In this document: positions 37,977 through 50,504 of the stretch, piece after piece | Layout: each line of letters opens with the position of its first letter | How positions within the stretch are numbered: position 1 is the first letter of the stretch | Assembly (NCBI GenBank): GCA_945889625.1 | Contig: CAMDCE010000001.1 | Location: 231,920-295,919, forward strand | Length of the DNA: 64,000 bases | From: Asaia bogorensis | Lineage (GTDB): Bacteria > Pseudomonadota > Alphaproteobacteria > Reyranellales > Reyranellaceae | Direction of reading: 5' to 3' | Made by a program: the position numbers and the translations under genes | Notes under the pieces: generated by a model | Databases searched by the model: none | Seen by the model: only the letters and a program-made list of their open reading frames with translations | Told to the model about the DNA's origin: nothing

Positions 37977-38702
37977 CTAGCGAATAGCTGCCCACAATAA
38001 TGCAAGGCCGGACACCAGCATCACGCCATCGAGCAGATGCTGGAAGGTGGCGATGGAGAGGCGTTCGACGATCAGGCGGGCGGTGTAGGTGCCGGCCATC
38101 ACCGACGAGCCGGCGATCAGGCCCTTCAGCACGATGTCGGTCGGCAGCGCGCCGAACGAGCGGAAGATGACGGCCTTGCTGATATAGAGTGCGAGCGAGC
38201 CCGCCGCCTCGGTGGCGATGAAGGCGCCCTTGGCCAGTCCGTAGGCGCTGAAGACCGGCACGCTGATCGGTCCGGTCGACACGACGATGCCGGTCAGGAA
38301 GCCGATGGCGGCGCCGGCCGGTACGAGCGCCCATGGTCCGATCGTGATGTTGCGGGCGACGAGCCAGCGCCGGCCGGGGATCATGATCAGGAAAAAGAGG
38401 CCGAGCGCCACATCGACGGCCCTCTCGGGCAGGATCAGCAGCGTGCGCGCGCCCAGGGCGGCTCCCGGAATTCCGCCCGCCGCATAGGCAGCCGTCGCGC
38501 GCCAGTCGATCTCCTTCCACCACGAGGTGATCTTGGCGAAGTTCGACATCAGGGCCACGATAGCCATGATCGGGATGGCCTCACGCGGCCCGAAGGCAAA
38601 AACCAGCACCGGCAGCAGGATGATGGTGGCGCCGGTGCCGACGATGCCGCTCACCGTGCCGGCGAGGTAGCCGACGACGAGGACCACGGCGTAGATCAGC
38701 AC
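37977..38702 (-). CDS. TauE/SafE-family sulfite/anion exporter
   Basis: 241 residues with seven to eight membrane helices. The two family repeats begin YLAGTVSGIVGTGATIILLPVL and GFLTGIVVSTGPISVPVF; each shows the G-x-x-GxGG-like turn of the family. Members export sulfite, sulfoacetate or other small anions. The start is a GTG at 38702 without a clear ribosome site. It lies 45 bases upstream of the DUF992 gene on the same strand. A sulfonate link with the TauD-type enzyme is conceivable but unsupported. Confidence 0.85.
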   Translation of the reverse strand: MLIYAVVLVVGYLAGTVSGIVGTGATIILLPVLVFAFGPREAIPIMAIVALMSNFAKITSWWKEIDWRATAAYAAGGIPGAALGARTLLILPERAVDVALGLFFLIMIPGRRWLVARNITIGPWALVPAGAAIGFLTGIVVSTGPISVPVFSAYGLAKGAFIATEAAGSLALYISKAVIFRSFGALPTDIVLKGLIAGSSVMAGTYTARLIVERLSIATFQHLLDGVMLVSGLALLWAAIR

Positions 38703-38705
38703 TTG

Positions 38706-38836
38706 GTCTCACCCTGAGGAGCGGCTCGCAGGGCCGCGTCTCGACGGGCGGCAACAAACGCGGTGCGGGTTGCCCATGCTTCGGGGCGCTCGCTTGGGGC
38801 GCGTCTGACGCGCCCTAGCTCGCTCCTCAGCATGAG
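38706..38836. repeat. intergenic REP-like element
   Basis: The whole gap between the metH 3' part and the TauE gene. CTCACCCTGAGGAGC at one end is mirrored by GCTCCTCAGCATGAG at the other, with GC-rich hairpins between (GGGCGCGTCTGACGCGCCC is a perfect stem with a short loop). No ORF of merit is present. The layout resembles the palindromic repeats common between alphaproteobacterial operons. Confidence 0.5.
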
Positions 38837-38840
38837 GCAA

Positions 38841-41476
<2,636 letters not shown>

Positions 41477-41477
<1 letters not shown>

Positions 41478-42532
41478 CAGAAGAAACTCGCCGCTTCCAT
41501 GCCCGACAGGCGCAGCGCCGGCGGCAGGGCATGCCACTGGCGTGGCTTGATGCCCTTGACCGCGTCGGCCACCGCCTTGATGTGGGCGGGCGTCGTGCCG
41601 CAACAGCCGCCAACCACATTGAGCCAGCCGTTCTCGGCCCAGCCCTTGACCAGCTTGGCGGTCATTTCCGGCGGCTCGTCGTAGGCGCCCAGCTCGTTGG
41701 GCAGCCCGGCATTGGGATAGACGCAGACCAGCCCGTCGACCTGCGGGTTGAGCGCATTGACGTAGGGGTGCAGCTCGGTGGCGCCGAAGCTGCAGTTCAG
41801 CCCCATGGTGATCGGCTTGGCGTGGCGCACCGAGTGCCAGAACGCTTCGACCGTCTGGCCCGAGAGGTTGCGGCCGGCCAGATCGGTCAAAGTCATCGAC
41901 ACCATCACCGGCAGCTCTTCGTCGCGCGCCTCGCCTGCCTCGTCGACAGCAACCAGGGCCGCCTTGGCGTTCAAGGTGTCGAACACCGTCTCGATCAGGA
42001 TGAAATCGACGCCGCCGTCGAGCAGGCCTTCGACCTGCTCGCGATAGATGTCCTTCATCTCGTCGAAGCTGACGGCGCGGTAGCCGGGATCGTTGACGTT
42101 GGGCGACACCGACAGCGTCTTGTTGGTGGGACCGAGTGCGCCGACCACGAAGCGCGGCTTGGCCGGATCGCGCGCCGTGGCGGCGTCGGCGCAGGCGCGC
42201 GTGATCTTGGCCGCGGCGAGATTGATCTCGCGCGCCATGCCCGAGATGCCGTAGTCGCTGAGGCTGATGGCGTTGGAGTTGAAGGTGTTGGTCGCCACGA
42301 TATCGGCGCCAGCCTCAAGATAGGCGGTGCAGATCTCGCCCACTACGTCGGGCCGCGTCAGGTTCAACAGGTCGTTGTTGCCCTTCTGGTCGTGATTGAA
42401 GCTGCGGCCGGCGCGAAAGCCTTCCTCGTCGAGCCTGTAGCTCTGGATCATCGAGCCGTAGGGCCCATCCTTGACCAGGATGCGCTCGGCGCCGATCTCG
42501 CGCAGCAGTTGGGCCTTTTCAGCGCGCGTCAT
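41477..42532 (-). CDS. metH: methionine synthase, homocysteine-binding part
   Basis: 351 residues, module 1 of MetH as a separate protein. It opens [13 protein letters not shown] and carries the zinc thiolate ligands: Cys in MGLNCSFGA and the Cys pair in [15 protein letters not shown]. It would deliver homocysteine thiolate to methylcobalamin on the other subunit. The split is clean at the natural domain border, with no frameshift scar, and both parts keep all key residues, so this is a two-gene enzyme rather than a pseudogene. It overlaps metF by 14 bases. Confidence 0.95.
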
Positions 42533-43463
42533 GCGGGCGTACTCCCGCGTCCGTCGGACGGACGCCTAGCAGGTGGCAGATCGCGAACGTCAGGTCGGCG
42601 CGGTTCAGCGTGTAGAAATGGAACTGGTCGACGCCTTCGTCGCGCAGGCGCCGGCAAAGGTCACCCGCCACCGTCGCGGCGATCATGCGGCGCGTCTCGA
42701 CGTCGTCGTCGAGGCCGTCGAACAGGCTGGCGAGCCAGGCCGGAACCTTGGAGCCGCACAGGCCTGCCATCCTCGTGATCCCCTTGAAGTTCGAGACCGG
42801 CATGACGCCCGGCACGATCGGCACATGAATGCCGGCCGCCGTGGCGCGTTCGCGGAAGCGCAGGAAATCGTCGGCCTCGAAGAAGAATTGCGTGATGCAG
42901 CGATCGGCGCCGGCATCGACCTTGCGCTTGAGGTTCTCGAGGTCGGCCTGGGCGTCGGGCGAATCGGGATGCTTCTCGGGATAGCCCGCGACGCTGATCT
43001 GGAAGTCGCCGATCTTCTTCAGGCCCGCCACCAGTGCTGCCGCATTGGCATAGCCGCCGGGATGGGGGGTGTACTTGCTGCCCATGCCGGCGGGCGGATC
43101 GCCGCGCAGCGCCACGATGTGGCGGATGCCGGCGTCCCAATAGGCGCGGGCCACGTCATCGATCTCGCCCTGGGTCGCCGCCACGCAGGTGAGATGGGCG
43201 GCGGCGTCGATGCCGGTTTCCTTCTTCAGGCGCGCGACGGTTTCGTGCGTGCGCTGGCGCGTCGAGCCGCCGGCGCCATAGGTCACCGAGAAGAACGTCG
43301 GTTGAAGCGGGGTCAGGCGGGTCACCGTCTCCCACAAGGTGCGCTCGGCCACCTCGGTCTTGGGTGGCGAGAACTCGAACGAAGCCTTCAGGCGCTGCGG
43401 CGCGCGCGCGGGAAATTCGCTGGCCGGCGCGGCAACACTCAGCGGGCCGGTATCGGGACTCAT
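42519..43463 (-). CDS. metF: 5,10-methylenetetrahydrofolate reductase
   Basis: 314-residue FAD-dependent TIM-barrel enzyme that makes 5-methyl-THF for methionine synthase. Family marks are FEFSPPK (catalytic Glu), FFSVTYGAGGSTR, LRGDPP, VAGYPEKHPDS, CITQFFFEADDFLRF and the C-terminal DQFHFYTLNRADL. It lies between the ArsR-methyltransferase regulator (ATGA overlap) and the first metH gene (14-base overlap), forming a complete methyl-cycle operon. Confidence 0.95.
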   Translation of the reverse strand: MSPDTGPLSVAAPASEFPARAPQRLKASFEFSPPKTEVAERTLWETVTRLTPLQPTFFSVTYGAGGSTRQRTHETVARLKKETGIDAAAHLTCVAATQGEIDDVARAYWDAGIRHIVALRGDPPAGMGSKYTPHPGGYANAAALVAGLKKIGDFQISVAGYPEKHPDSPDAQADLENLKRKVDAGADRCITQFFFEADDFLRFRERATAAGIHVPIVPGVMPVSNFKGITRMAGLCGSKVPAWLASLFDGLDDDVETRRMIAATVAGDLCRRLRDEGVDQFHFYTLNRADLTFAICHLLGVRPTDAGVRPHDAR

Positions 43464-44434
43464 CGTGATGCTCCGTGCGAAAGGGTGGCGCTGCGGCCGG
43501 GACGCTGGGCGATCTCGCGCTCGCCGCGCCAGATGCCGGTCATGATTCGGCGCCCGGGGAAGTGGATCGGTTCCAGCGGGTTGAGGCCGGCACTGCGCAG
43601 CCAGCCCTGGACCTGGTTGTCGGCGAAGCCGAGATGGACGTGGGCGTGCTCGCGCTTCAGCTCGACCAGGTCGTGCGGCGAGAAATCGACCACCAGCACA
43701 ACGCCGCCCGGCTTCACCACGCGTGCCGCTTCGCTCAGCGCCGCCGCCGGATCGTCGGCGTAGTGCAGCACGTGATGGATGGTCACGACGTCGAAGCTGT
43801 CGGCCTCGAAGGGCAGGGCATACATGTCGGCCTGGCGGATCTCGGCGTTGTCGATGCCGGCGCGGGCCAGGTTGGCGCGGGCCAGCGCCAGCATTTCGCG
43901 TGACTGGTCGACGCCCACGGCACGCTCGACCTTGGGCGCCAGCACTTCCAGGAGACGGCCGGTGCCGGTGCCGACATCGAGCAGCTGGCGCGCGCCCACC
44001 GGCAGGTGATGGGCAAGCGCCCGTTCGATCTCGCGATCGGCCACGTGCAGCGCGCGCAGCTCGTCCCAGCGCTGGGCGTTGTCGCGGAAAAAGCGCGCCG
44101 CGGCGGTCTGGCGGCGCTGCTGCAGGGCGTCCAGCCGGGTGCGGTCGGTGGCGATACGGGGGTGCTTGGGGTCGAGCCGGCGCACGAACTCGCGCACCAA
44201 GGTGGCATCATCGCCCGCCGTGACCAGGCGGAAGCGGGTGAATTGCGCCTCGCGGAAGCGTTCCAGGAGGCCCGCTTCGACGAGCAATTTCAGATGGCGC
44301 GAGACGCGCGGCTGGCTCTGGCCCAGCACATGGACATAGTCGCTGACGGTCAGGTCTTCCCGCGCCGCCAGGGCCAGGATGCGCAGCCGCGTGTCTTCCG
44401 CCGCGGCCCGCAGGAGGGTGAGGAGGTGATCCAT
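43460..44434 (-). CDS. ArsR-type regulator fused to a class I SAM-dependent methyltransferase
   Basis: 324 residues. Residues 1-90 form an ArsR winged helix (EDTRLRILALAAREDLTVSDYVHVLGQSQPRVSRHLKLLVEAGLL). From about 145 a Rossmann methyltransferase follows with motif I LLDVGTGTGRLLEVL, a VGVDQS strand 2, MYALPFEADSFDVVTIHHVLHY and VVKPGGVVLVVDF. As first gene of the metF-metH operon, the methyltransferase domain may serve as the SAM sensor of a repressor (inference), similar to SAM-responsive ArsR regulators described for methionine genes. The start codon is 10 bases from a palindrome. Confidence 0.9.
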   Translation of the reverse strand: MDHLLTLLRAAAEDTRLRILALAAREDLTVSDYVHVLGQSQPRVSRHLKLLVEAGLLERFREAQFTRFRLVTAGDDATLVREFVRRLDPKHPRIATDRTRLDALQQRRQTAAARFFRDNAQRWDELRALHVADREIERALAHHLPVGARQLLDVGTGTGRLLEVLAPKVERAVGVDQSREMLALARANLARAGIDNAEIRQADMYALPFEADSFDVVTIHHVLHYADDPAAALSEAARVVKPGGVVLVVDFSPHDLVELKREHAHVHLGFADNQVQGWLRSAGLNPLEPIHFPGRRIMTGIWRGEREIAQRPGRSATLSHGASR

Positions 44435-44444
44435 GAATCCAAGG

Positions 44445-44466
44445 ATATAAGCATATCTTTATGTAT
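44445..44466. promoter_or_regulatory. candidate methionine-operon operator and promoter
   Basis: Minus strand ATACATAAAGATATGCTTATAT: an interrupted palindrome (CATAAAGATAT / gcTTATAT) ten bases before the regulator ATG. TTGCAT at 44470-44465 and TATATC at 44449-44444, 15 bases apart, could be the -35 and -10, which would leave a leader of only a few bases. The site resembles palindromes I associate with SAM-sensing ArsR regulators of methionine genes. Confidence 0.5.
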
Positions 44467-44608
44467 GCAAGGGGCTATCGAAGTGAAATTTGTGACCGCC
44501 AAACCACAAGGCCTGCGCAGTATTCCTTTGCACACTTCAAAGTGCAGTATTCGTGTGCGACACTCTCGCCGACTGCGGCAAATCAAAGCCGTCTTGGGGT
44601 TGGCGTAG

Positions 44609-45415
44609 ATGGTTGAAGGCTTGTTGAGGACTGTGGCGGCCGGTGTCCGGCATTCGGTCGTTGCGGCGATCGCGGCGGCCGCGATGGTGGGCGGCTGCGC
44701 GACGAACGACACGGGCGCGGCGGAAGTCTGGGATCCGATCGAGACGCCCAACCGGTTCATCTTCTCGATCAACCGCGCCGTCGATATCATCGCCATTCGT
44801 CCCATCGCGGTATTTTATCGCGACTGGATGCCCGAGCAGGGCCAGAAGAGCGTCAAGAACCTTCTCGACAATCTCGGCGAGCCGGTAACGGCAATCAATG
44901 AAGTCTTTCAGGGCGATCCGAGCCGCGCCATCACCACCATGGCGCGCTTCCTGGTGAACTCGACCCTGGGCATCGCCGGGCTGTTCGATGTCGCGACGAC
45001 CTTCGGCCTCACCAAGACCAAGGAAGACGCCGGCAAGACGATCGGCATGTGGGCCGGCGTCGAGCCCGAAAATGGCGGTTTCTACATGGTGCTGCCGATG
45101 ATCGGCCCCTCGAACGCGCGCGACGCGACGGGTCTGATGGCCGACTATGCCGTCGATCCGTTCCGCATCCTCACCTTTGCGTTCGACGTCAACTGGCTGC
45201 TCTATTCGGGCCCGCGCTACGGCGCCACCGTGATCGACTACCGCTCGCGCACGCTGTTCGCCCTCGACGATCTCGAAAAGAACAGTGTCGACTACTATGC
45301 CGCGCTGCGTTCGGCCTATACCCAGCAGCGTGCCGACCTGATCCGCCAGAAGCGCGAGAAGACCGACAGTCGCGGCGAGCTCGACCGTCGCGACAATCTC
45401 GCGCTGATGCGCTAG
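44609..45415 (+). CDS. mlaA: MlaA (VacJ)-family outer-membrane lipoprotein
   Basis: 268 residues. A lipoprotein signal with MVGGC lipobox is followed by the MlaA core: WDPIETPNRFIFSINRAVD, VKNLLDNLGEPVTAINEVFQGD, RFLVNSTLGIAGLFDVA, and DAGKTIGMWAGVEPENGGFYMVLPMIGPSNARDATG. MlaA removes misplaced phospholipids from the outer leaflet and passes them to MlaC. MlaC is the next gene, 37 bases on; the MlaFEDB transporter is not in the window. Confidence 0.93.
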   Translation: MVEGLLRTVAAGVRHSVVAAIAAAAMVGGCATNDTGAAEVWDPIETPNRFIFSINRAVDIIAIRPIAVFYRDWMPEQGQKSVKNLLDNLGEPVTAINEVFQGDPSRAITTMARFLVNSTLGIAGLFDVATTFGLTKTKEDAGKTIGMWAGVEPENGGFYMVLPMIGPSNARDATGLMADYAVDPFRILTFAFDVNWLLYSGPRYGATVIDYRSRTLFALDDLEKNSVDYYAALRSAYTQQRADLIRQKREKTDSRGELDRRDNLALMR

Positions 45416-45452
45416 GACTCCAGCAGCCAATTCTTCTTCTAGGGAGCGAACA

Positions 45453-46064
45453 GTGTCGCTGCTCGCCTATCGTCGCGTTGCCTTGCGTCTGGTTGCCGGA
45501 GCGCTTGCCGCGTCCCTCTCGGTTTCCGTGGCCGGGCCTGCCTCGGCCGATCCCGCCCAGCTGATCAAGGACGTGTCCGCCGAGGTCATTGAACTGATCA
45601 AGACCAAGACCGGCGCGGCGCGGGAGGCCGGCATCAGGACCGTCCTGGAGACCAAGTTCGACCTCGGCTTCATGGGGCGCTCGGCGCTCGCCACCTACTG
45701 GGACGACAAGAACCAGGCCCTGATGGACCGCTTCCTCAAGGCCGCCGCCAGCGCCGAGGCCCGCGCCTACAGCGAGCGCTTCGGCCAGTACGGCGGCCAG
45801 ACGGTCGACGTCGGCAAGGTCGTCAACCGGCCCAACGGCGTTACCGTGGTCGAGAGCAAGCTCAACCAGACCAACGGCCAGCCGATCAAGGTCGACTGGG
45901 AGGTCCGCAACACCGGCCAGGGCGAGCGCATCACCGATGTAAAAGTCGAGGGCGTCAGCATGGTCATGACTAGACGTTCGGATTTCAAATCCTATATCCA
46001 GAACAATGGCGGCAAGGTCGATGTCCTGATCGACGAGCTGGAAAAACGCGCCAAGGCTCAGTAA
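45453..46064 (+). CDS. mlaC: MlaC-family periplasmic phospholipid-binding protein
   Basis: 203 residues with a signal peptide (cleaved near GPASA) and the toluene-tolerance Ttg2/MlaC domain: DVSAEVIELIKTKTGA, TKFDLGFMGRSALATYW, YSERFGQYGGQTVDVGKV, and VKVEGVSMVMTRRSDFKSYIQNNGGKVDVLIDELEKR. The start is a GTG at 45453 after AGGGAGCG. It shuttles phospholipids between MlaA and the inner membrane. Pairing with mlaA supports both calls. Confidence 0.92.
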   Translation: MSLLAYRRVALRLVAGALAASLSVSVAGPASADPAQLIKDVSAEVIELIKTKTGAAREAGIRTVLETKFDLGFMGRSALATYWDDKNQALMDRFLKAAASAEARAYSERFGQYGGQTVDVGKVVNRPNGVTVVESKLNQTNGQPIKVDWEVRNTGQGERITDVKVEGVSMVMTRRSDFKSYIQNNGGKVDVLIDELEKRAKAQ

Positions 46065-46143
46065 ACTCGACGGTGGGAGGCGTTTCTATCGCTCGGCCCG
46101 CCGTGTCCGTTTGTTGGGATGAGGCCGGTCGGAGGAGAGCGCC

Positions 46144-46968
46144 ATGGATAGCGCAGTTGTAAAGAACCAAGCGCCGCCGCACGCGGAAGAACCGCGGTCG
46201 GTCGACCCCGTTTGGGCCAGGATCCGCGAGGCAGCCCTTGCCGCTGCCGCGGCCGAGCCGGTGCTCGCCGGCACCCTGCACGCCACCATCCTCAGCCAGC
46301 CGCGGTTCGAATCGGCGCTGAGCTACCACCTGGCGCGCCTCGTCGGCACCACCGAGGTGCCCGCCGCCCTGATTCGCCAGACCTTCGACGAGGCCTTCAG
46401 CGCCGACACCGGTATCGGGCTCGCGGCGCGCTTCGACATCGTGGCGGTGGTCGACCGCGATCCCGCCTGCACCTCCCATCTCGACCCGCTGCTGTGGTTC
46501 AAGGGCTACCATGCGCTGCAAACCTACCGCGTGGCGCACTGGCTGTGGCTGAAGGAACGTCACGCGCTGGCGCACTTCCTGCAGAGCCGCGCCAGCTCGC
46601 TGTTCGGCCTCGACATCCATCCCGGCGCCGCGATCGGCAAGGGCATCTTCATCGACCACGGCACCGGGGTGGTGATCGGCGAGACCGCGGTCGTCGAGGA
46701 CGGTGTGAGCATGCTGCACGGCGTGACCTTGGGCGGCACCGGCAAGGAACGCGGCGACCGCCATCCCAAGGTGCGGCGCGGCGTGCTGCTGGGCGCCGGC
46801 GCCAAGGTGCTGGGCAACATCGAGATCGGCGCCTGCGCCAAGATCGCCGCCGGCAGCGTGGTCCTCGAACCCGTTCCGGCCGGTTGCACGGCCGCGGGCG
46901 TTCCTGCCCGCATCATCGGCTGCGTCGACGTGCCGGAACCGGCGATGGAGATGGATCAGCGGATCTGA
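46144..46968 (+). CDS. cysE: serine O-acetyltransferase
   Basis: 274 residues. The N-terminal helical CysE domain (WARIREAALAAAAAEPVLAGTLHATIL) leads into the left-handed beta-helix: HPGAAIGKGIFIDHGTGVVIGETAVVEDGVSMLHGVTLGGTGKERGDRHPKV, GAGAKVLGNIEIG and VPARIIG. The catalytic Asp/His pair lies in IDHGTG and the preceding loop. It makes O-acetylserine, the carbon skeleton for cysteine, which fits sulfur metabolism nearby in the metF-metH operon. A GGAGGAGAGCGCC precedes the ATG. Confidence 0.95.
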   Translation: MDSAVVKNQAPPHAEEPRSVDPVWARIREAALAAAAAEPVLAGTLHATILSQPRFESALSYHLARLVGTTEVPAALIRQTFDEAFSADTGIGLAARFDIVAVVDRDPACTSHLDPLLWFKGYHALQTYRVAHWLWLKERHALAHFLQSRASSLFGLDIHPGAAIGKGIFIDHGTGVVIGETAVVEDGVSMLHGVTLGGTGKERGDRHPKVRRGVLLGAGAKVLGNIEIGACAKIAAGSVVLEPVPAGCTAAGVPARIIGCVDVPEPAMEMDQRI

Positions 46969-47089
46969 TCTCTACCTGTCTTTTCCGCTGCGTCGCGTCT
47001 GTGAAGGCGCTTTAGCAAGGGAGAAGGAGCTTCTAGCGACGGCGTGGGGAGGTGAGGCGGTCGATGCCGTACGCAGCGCCTAGTCGTCC

Positions 47090-47118
47090 TTGACCATGCG
47101 AGAGTTGTCGTTTATAGA
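47090..47118 (+). promoter_or_regulatory. promoter of the toxin-antitoxin operon, probably leaderless
   Basis: TTGACC, 17 bases, TATAGA, then six bases to the GTG of the toxin gene. Initiation is expected at the start codon itself. No Shine-Dalgarno is present. Confidence 0.65.
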
Positions 47119-47124
47119 CGACAA
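47105..47124. promoter_or_regulatory. toxin-antitoxin operator
   Basis: Perfect 7-base inverted repeat TTGTCGT-TTATAG-ACGACAA ending directly at the toxin start codon. Its spacer contains most of the -10 box, so binding by the antitoxin should shut off transcription. Confidence 0.65.
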
Positions 47125-47421
47125 GTGCTCGAGCTCGAACAGACCGAGACGTTCCGACGGTGGCGGCTACGTCTGAGAAACGATCGTGCACGGGCGCTGA
47201 TTGCTTCCCACCTGGACCGGCTGGCTTATGGCCATGCCGGAGACGTGAAGGTAATCGGAAACGGCGTCAGCGAGCTACGTATTCACTACGGCCAAGGCTA
47301 CCGAATTTACTTCGCCAGGCGCAGCAATGCAGTAATCCTTCTCCTTTGCGGGGGCTACAAGGGTAGTCAGACCAGAGACATCAAAGCTGCGAAACAGCTT
47401 CTCGCCGATTGGAGCGAATGA
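47125..47421 (+). CDS. RelE/ParE-superfamily toxin (HigB-like addiction module killer)
   Basis: 98 residues, GTG start. It matches the Gp49/HigB-like addiction-module killer family: TETFRRWRLRLRNDRARALIASHLDRLAYGHAGDVKVIGNGVSELRIHYGQGYRIYFARR, and VILLLCGGYKGSQTRDIKAAKQLLADW at the end. Members are mRNA interferases or gyrase poisons; the basic patch and terminal GGxKxxQxxDIxxA are the usual marks. The stop overlaps the antitoxin ATG by ATGA. Toxin-first order is typical of higBA. Confidence 0.9.
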   Translation: MLELEQTETFRRWRLRLRNDRARALIASHLDRLAYGHAGDVKVIGNGVSELRIHYGQGYRIYFARRSNAVILLLCGGYKGSQTRDIKAAKQLLADWSE

Positions 47422-47747
47422 TGACCAAGAAGCTCACTGTCTACGATCCTGCTGAAGATCTCACCTCGGCAGACGCAATAGCCATATTCCTGTCCGAAGC
47501 GTTCCGAACCGAAGACCCCGGTTATATCGCCCATGCTTTGGGCGTGGTGGCTCGTACTAAGGGGATGGCGGAGATTGCCGCCCGCACAGGTTTGTCCCGC
47601 ATGCAGCTTTATCGGTCGTTCAGCTCGGCTGGCAATCCGAGGCTGAAGACGATCTTGGCTGTGATGAGCGCGCTTGGCATCGAGCTCTCCGCGCGCTTGC
47701 CTGTACGGCCATCGAAGCAGCAACGACAGATCAAGCACGCAGCCTGA
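47418..47747 (+). CDS. HigA-like helix-turn-helix antitoxin
   Basis: 109 residues of the putative addiction-module antidote family. YDPAEDLTSADAIAIFLSEAFRTEDPGYIAHALGVVARTKGMAEIAARTGLSRMQLYRSFS is the defining stretch, with the helix-turn-helix at about 55-75, followed by NPRLKTILAVMSALGIEL. It neutralises the toxin and should bind the palindrome before the operon. The start at 47418 overlaps the toxin stop; a second ATG three bases later is equally possible. Its TGA is one base from the next gene. Confidence 0.9.
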   Translation: MMTKKLTVYDPAEDLTSADAIAIFLSEAFRTEDPGYIAHALGVVARTKGMAEIAARTGLSRMQLYRSFSSAGNPRLKTILAVMSALGIELSARLPVRPSKQQRQIKHAA

Positions 47748-47748
47748 A

Positions 47749-48579
47749 ATGCAACACAAGTTTCGCGGCATCGCACTTCACACCTGGACCGTCGACACCA
47801 CGCCGCTTGAGGGAGCGCTCGCCGCTGCCAAAGCGGGCGGCTTCGATGCGATAGAGCTGCGCCGGGTCGACTTCCTGCGCTGCCATGAGCGCGGACTGTC
47901 CAACAAGGCGGTGGTCGACCTCGTGCGCGCCAGCGGATTGCCGGTCAGCGCCGTCGGCGTCGAGTACGGCTGGATCTTCGCGTCACCTGGCGATGAACGC
48001 GAGCGCCTGTTCGCCTCGTTCGGCGAGGCCTGCGAGAACGCCGTGGCACTCGACTGCGGCCTGGCGATGAGCGCCATCGGGCCCGGCGCCGGAACTCTCG
48101 ACGATGCCGTCGCCAACATTCGCCGTGCCGGCGAGATCGCCGCGGCCTTCAAGTTGCGCGTGGCGCTCGAGTACCAGTTCCAGCACCCGATCGTGAGCAG
48201 CCTCGACATCCTGCGCAACCTGATCGCGCGCGCCGGACAGAAGAACGTGGGACTCCTGCTCGACGCCTATCATCTGCAGCGCGGCGGCCGGCCGGGGCGC
48301 GGCTTCGAGGAAGTGCCCGACGTGGAGATCTTCTACGTCCAGTACAGCGACGTGCCGGATGCGCCGCCCAACGGGCCGCCGCCGACCGATCGCCTGCCGC
48401 CCGGCAAGGGCATCGTCCGCTGGGCCGACCTGTTCCAGTTGCTCGCCGCCAAGAACTACGCCGGATACATGAGCTTCGAGGCGCCCAATCCCACCCAATG
48501 GGAACGGAGTGCAACCGAGGTCGCGACCGAGGGTGCGCAGGCGACCCGCCGCGTCTTGGCGCAGGCCTTCGGACGTTAG
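47749..48579 (+). CDS. sugar phosphate isomerase/epimerase-like TIM-barrel protein
   Basis: 276 residues of the xylose-isomerase-like barrel. FDAIELRRVDFL, an LEYQF metal Glu, GLLLDAYHLQRGG and YVQYSDVPDA with a final FEAPNP are the usual metal-binding and barrel landmarks. It may isomerise a sugar, inosose or hydroxypyruvate. The ATG at 47749 is one base after the antitoxin stop and has no ribosome site of its own, so it looks translationally coupled to the toxin-antitoxin operon. That placement is odd for a metabolic gene. Confidence 0.85.
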   Translation: MQHKFRGIALHTWTVDTTPLEGALAAAKAGGFDAIELRRVDFLRCHERGLSNKAVVDLVRASGLPVSAVGVEYGWIFASPGDERERLFASFGEACENAVALDCGLAMSAIGPGAGTLDDAVANIRRAGEIAAAFKLRVALEYQFQHPIVSSLDILRNLIARAGQKNVGLLLDAYHLQRGGRPGRGFEEVPDVEIFYVQYSDVPDAPPNGPPPTDRLPPGKGIVRWADLFQLLAAKNYAGYMSFEAPNPTQWERSATEVATEGAQATRRVLAQAFGR

Positions 48580-48681
48580 TCGAGTAAATCCAAGCGCGTG
48601 CTTTGAAATTATGTTGCGCGCGGGGTGCGGCCGGATTCTGGACGAATCGCCTAAAACCCTTGTTTCATCGATGTCGGAGGT

Positions 48682-48699
48682 GTCCAGAGAAGTCTGGAC
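48682..48699. other. small hairpin between convergent genes
   Basis: Perfect stem GTCCAGA-GAAG-TCTGGAC between the isomerase stop and the ettA stop. No T tract follows on either strand, so termination is uncertain. The rest of the 141-base gap shows nothing. Confidence 0.4.
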
Positions 48700-48720
48700 A
48701 CTTTGGACGGCTTTCGCCTC

Positions 48721-50397
<1,677 letters not shown>

Positions 50398-50504
50398 CGG
50401 TTGCTCCGGACGAATGGGAAGGGCGGGAAGGCGGGCCCCAGAAAGGCCAGCCTTGTAGCGACCCCGTCGCCGGGGTTCAATGACGTCGGGAGACACCTCA
50501 ACGC

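Noticed and set aside
37977-38702. Sulfonate pathway formed by TauE and the TauD-type dioxygenase
   Set aside because: The genes are on opposite strands with a DUF992 gene between them, and no sulfonate ABC transporter is present.
48682-48699. Rho-independent terminator for ettA or the isomerase
   Set aside because: Only a 7-base stem and no T tract on either strand; recorded as a hairpin only.
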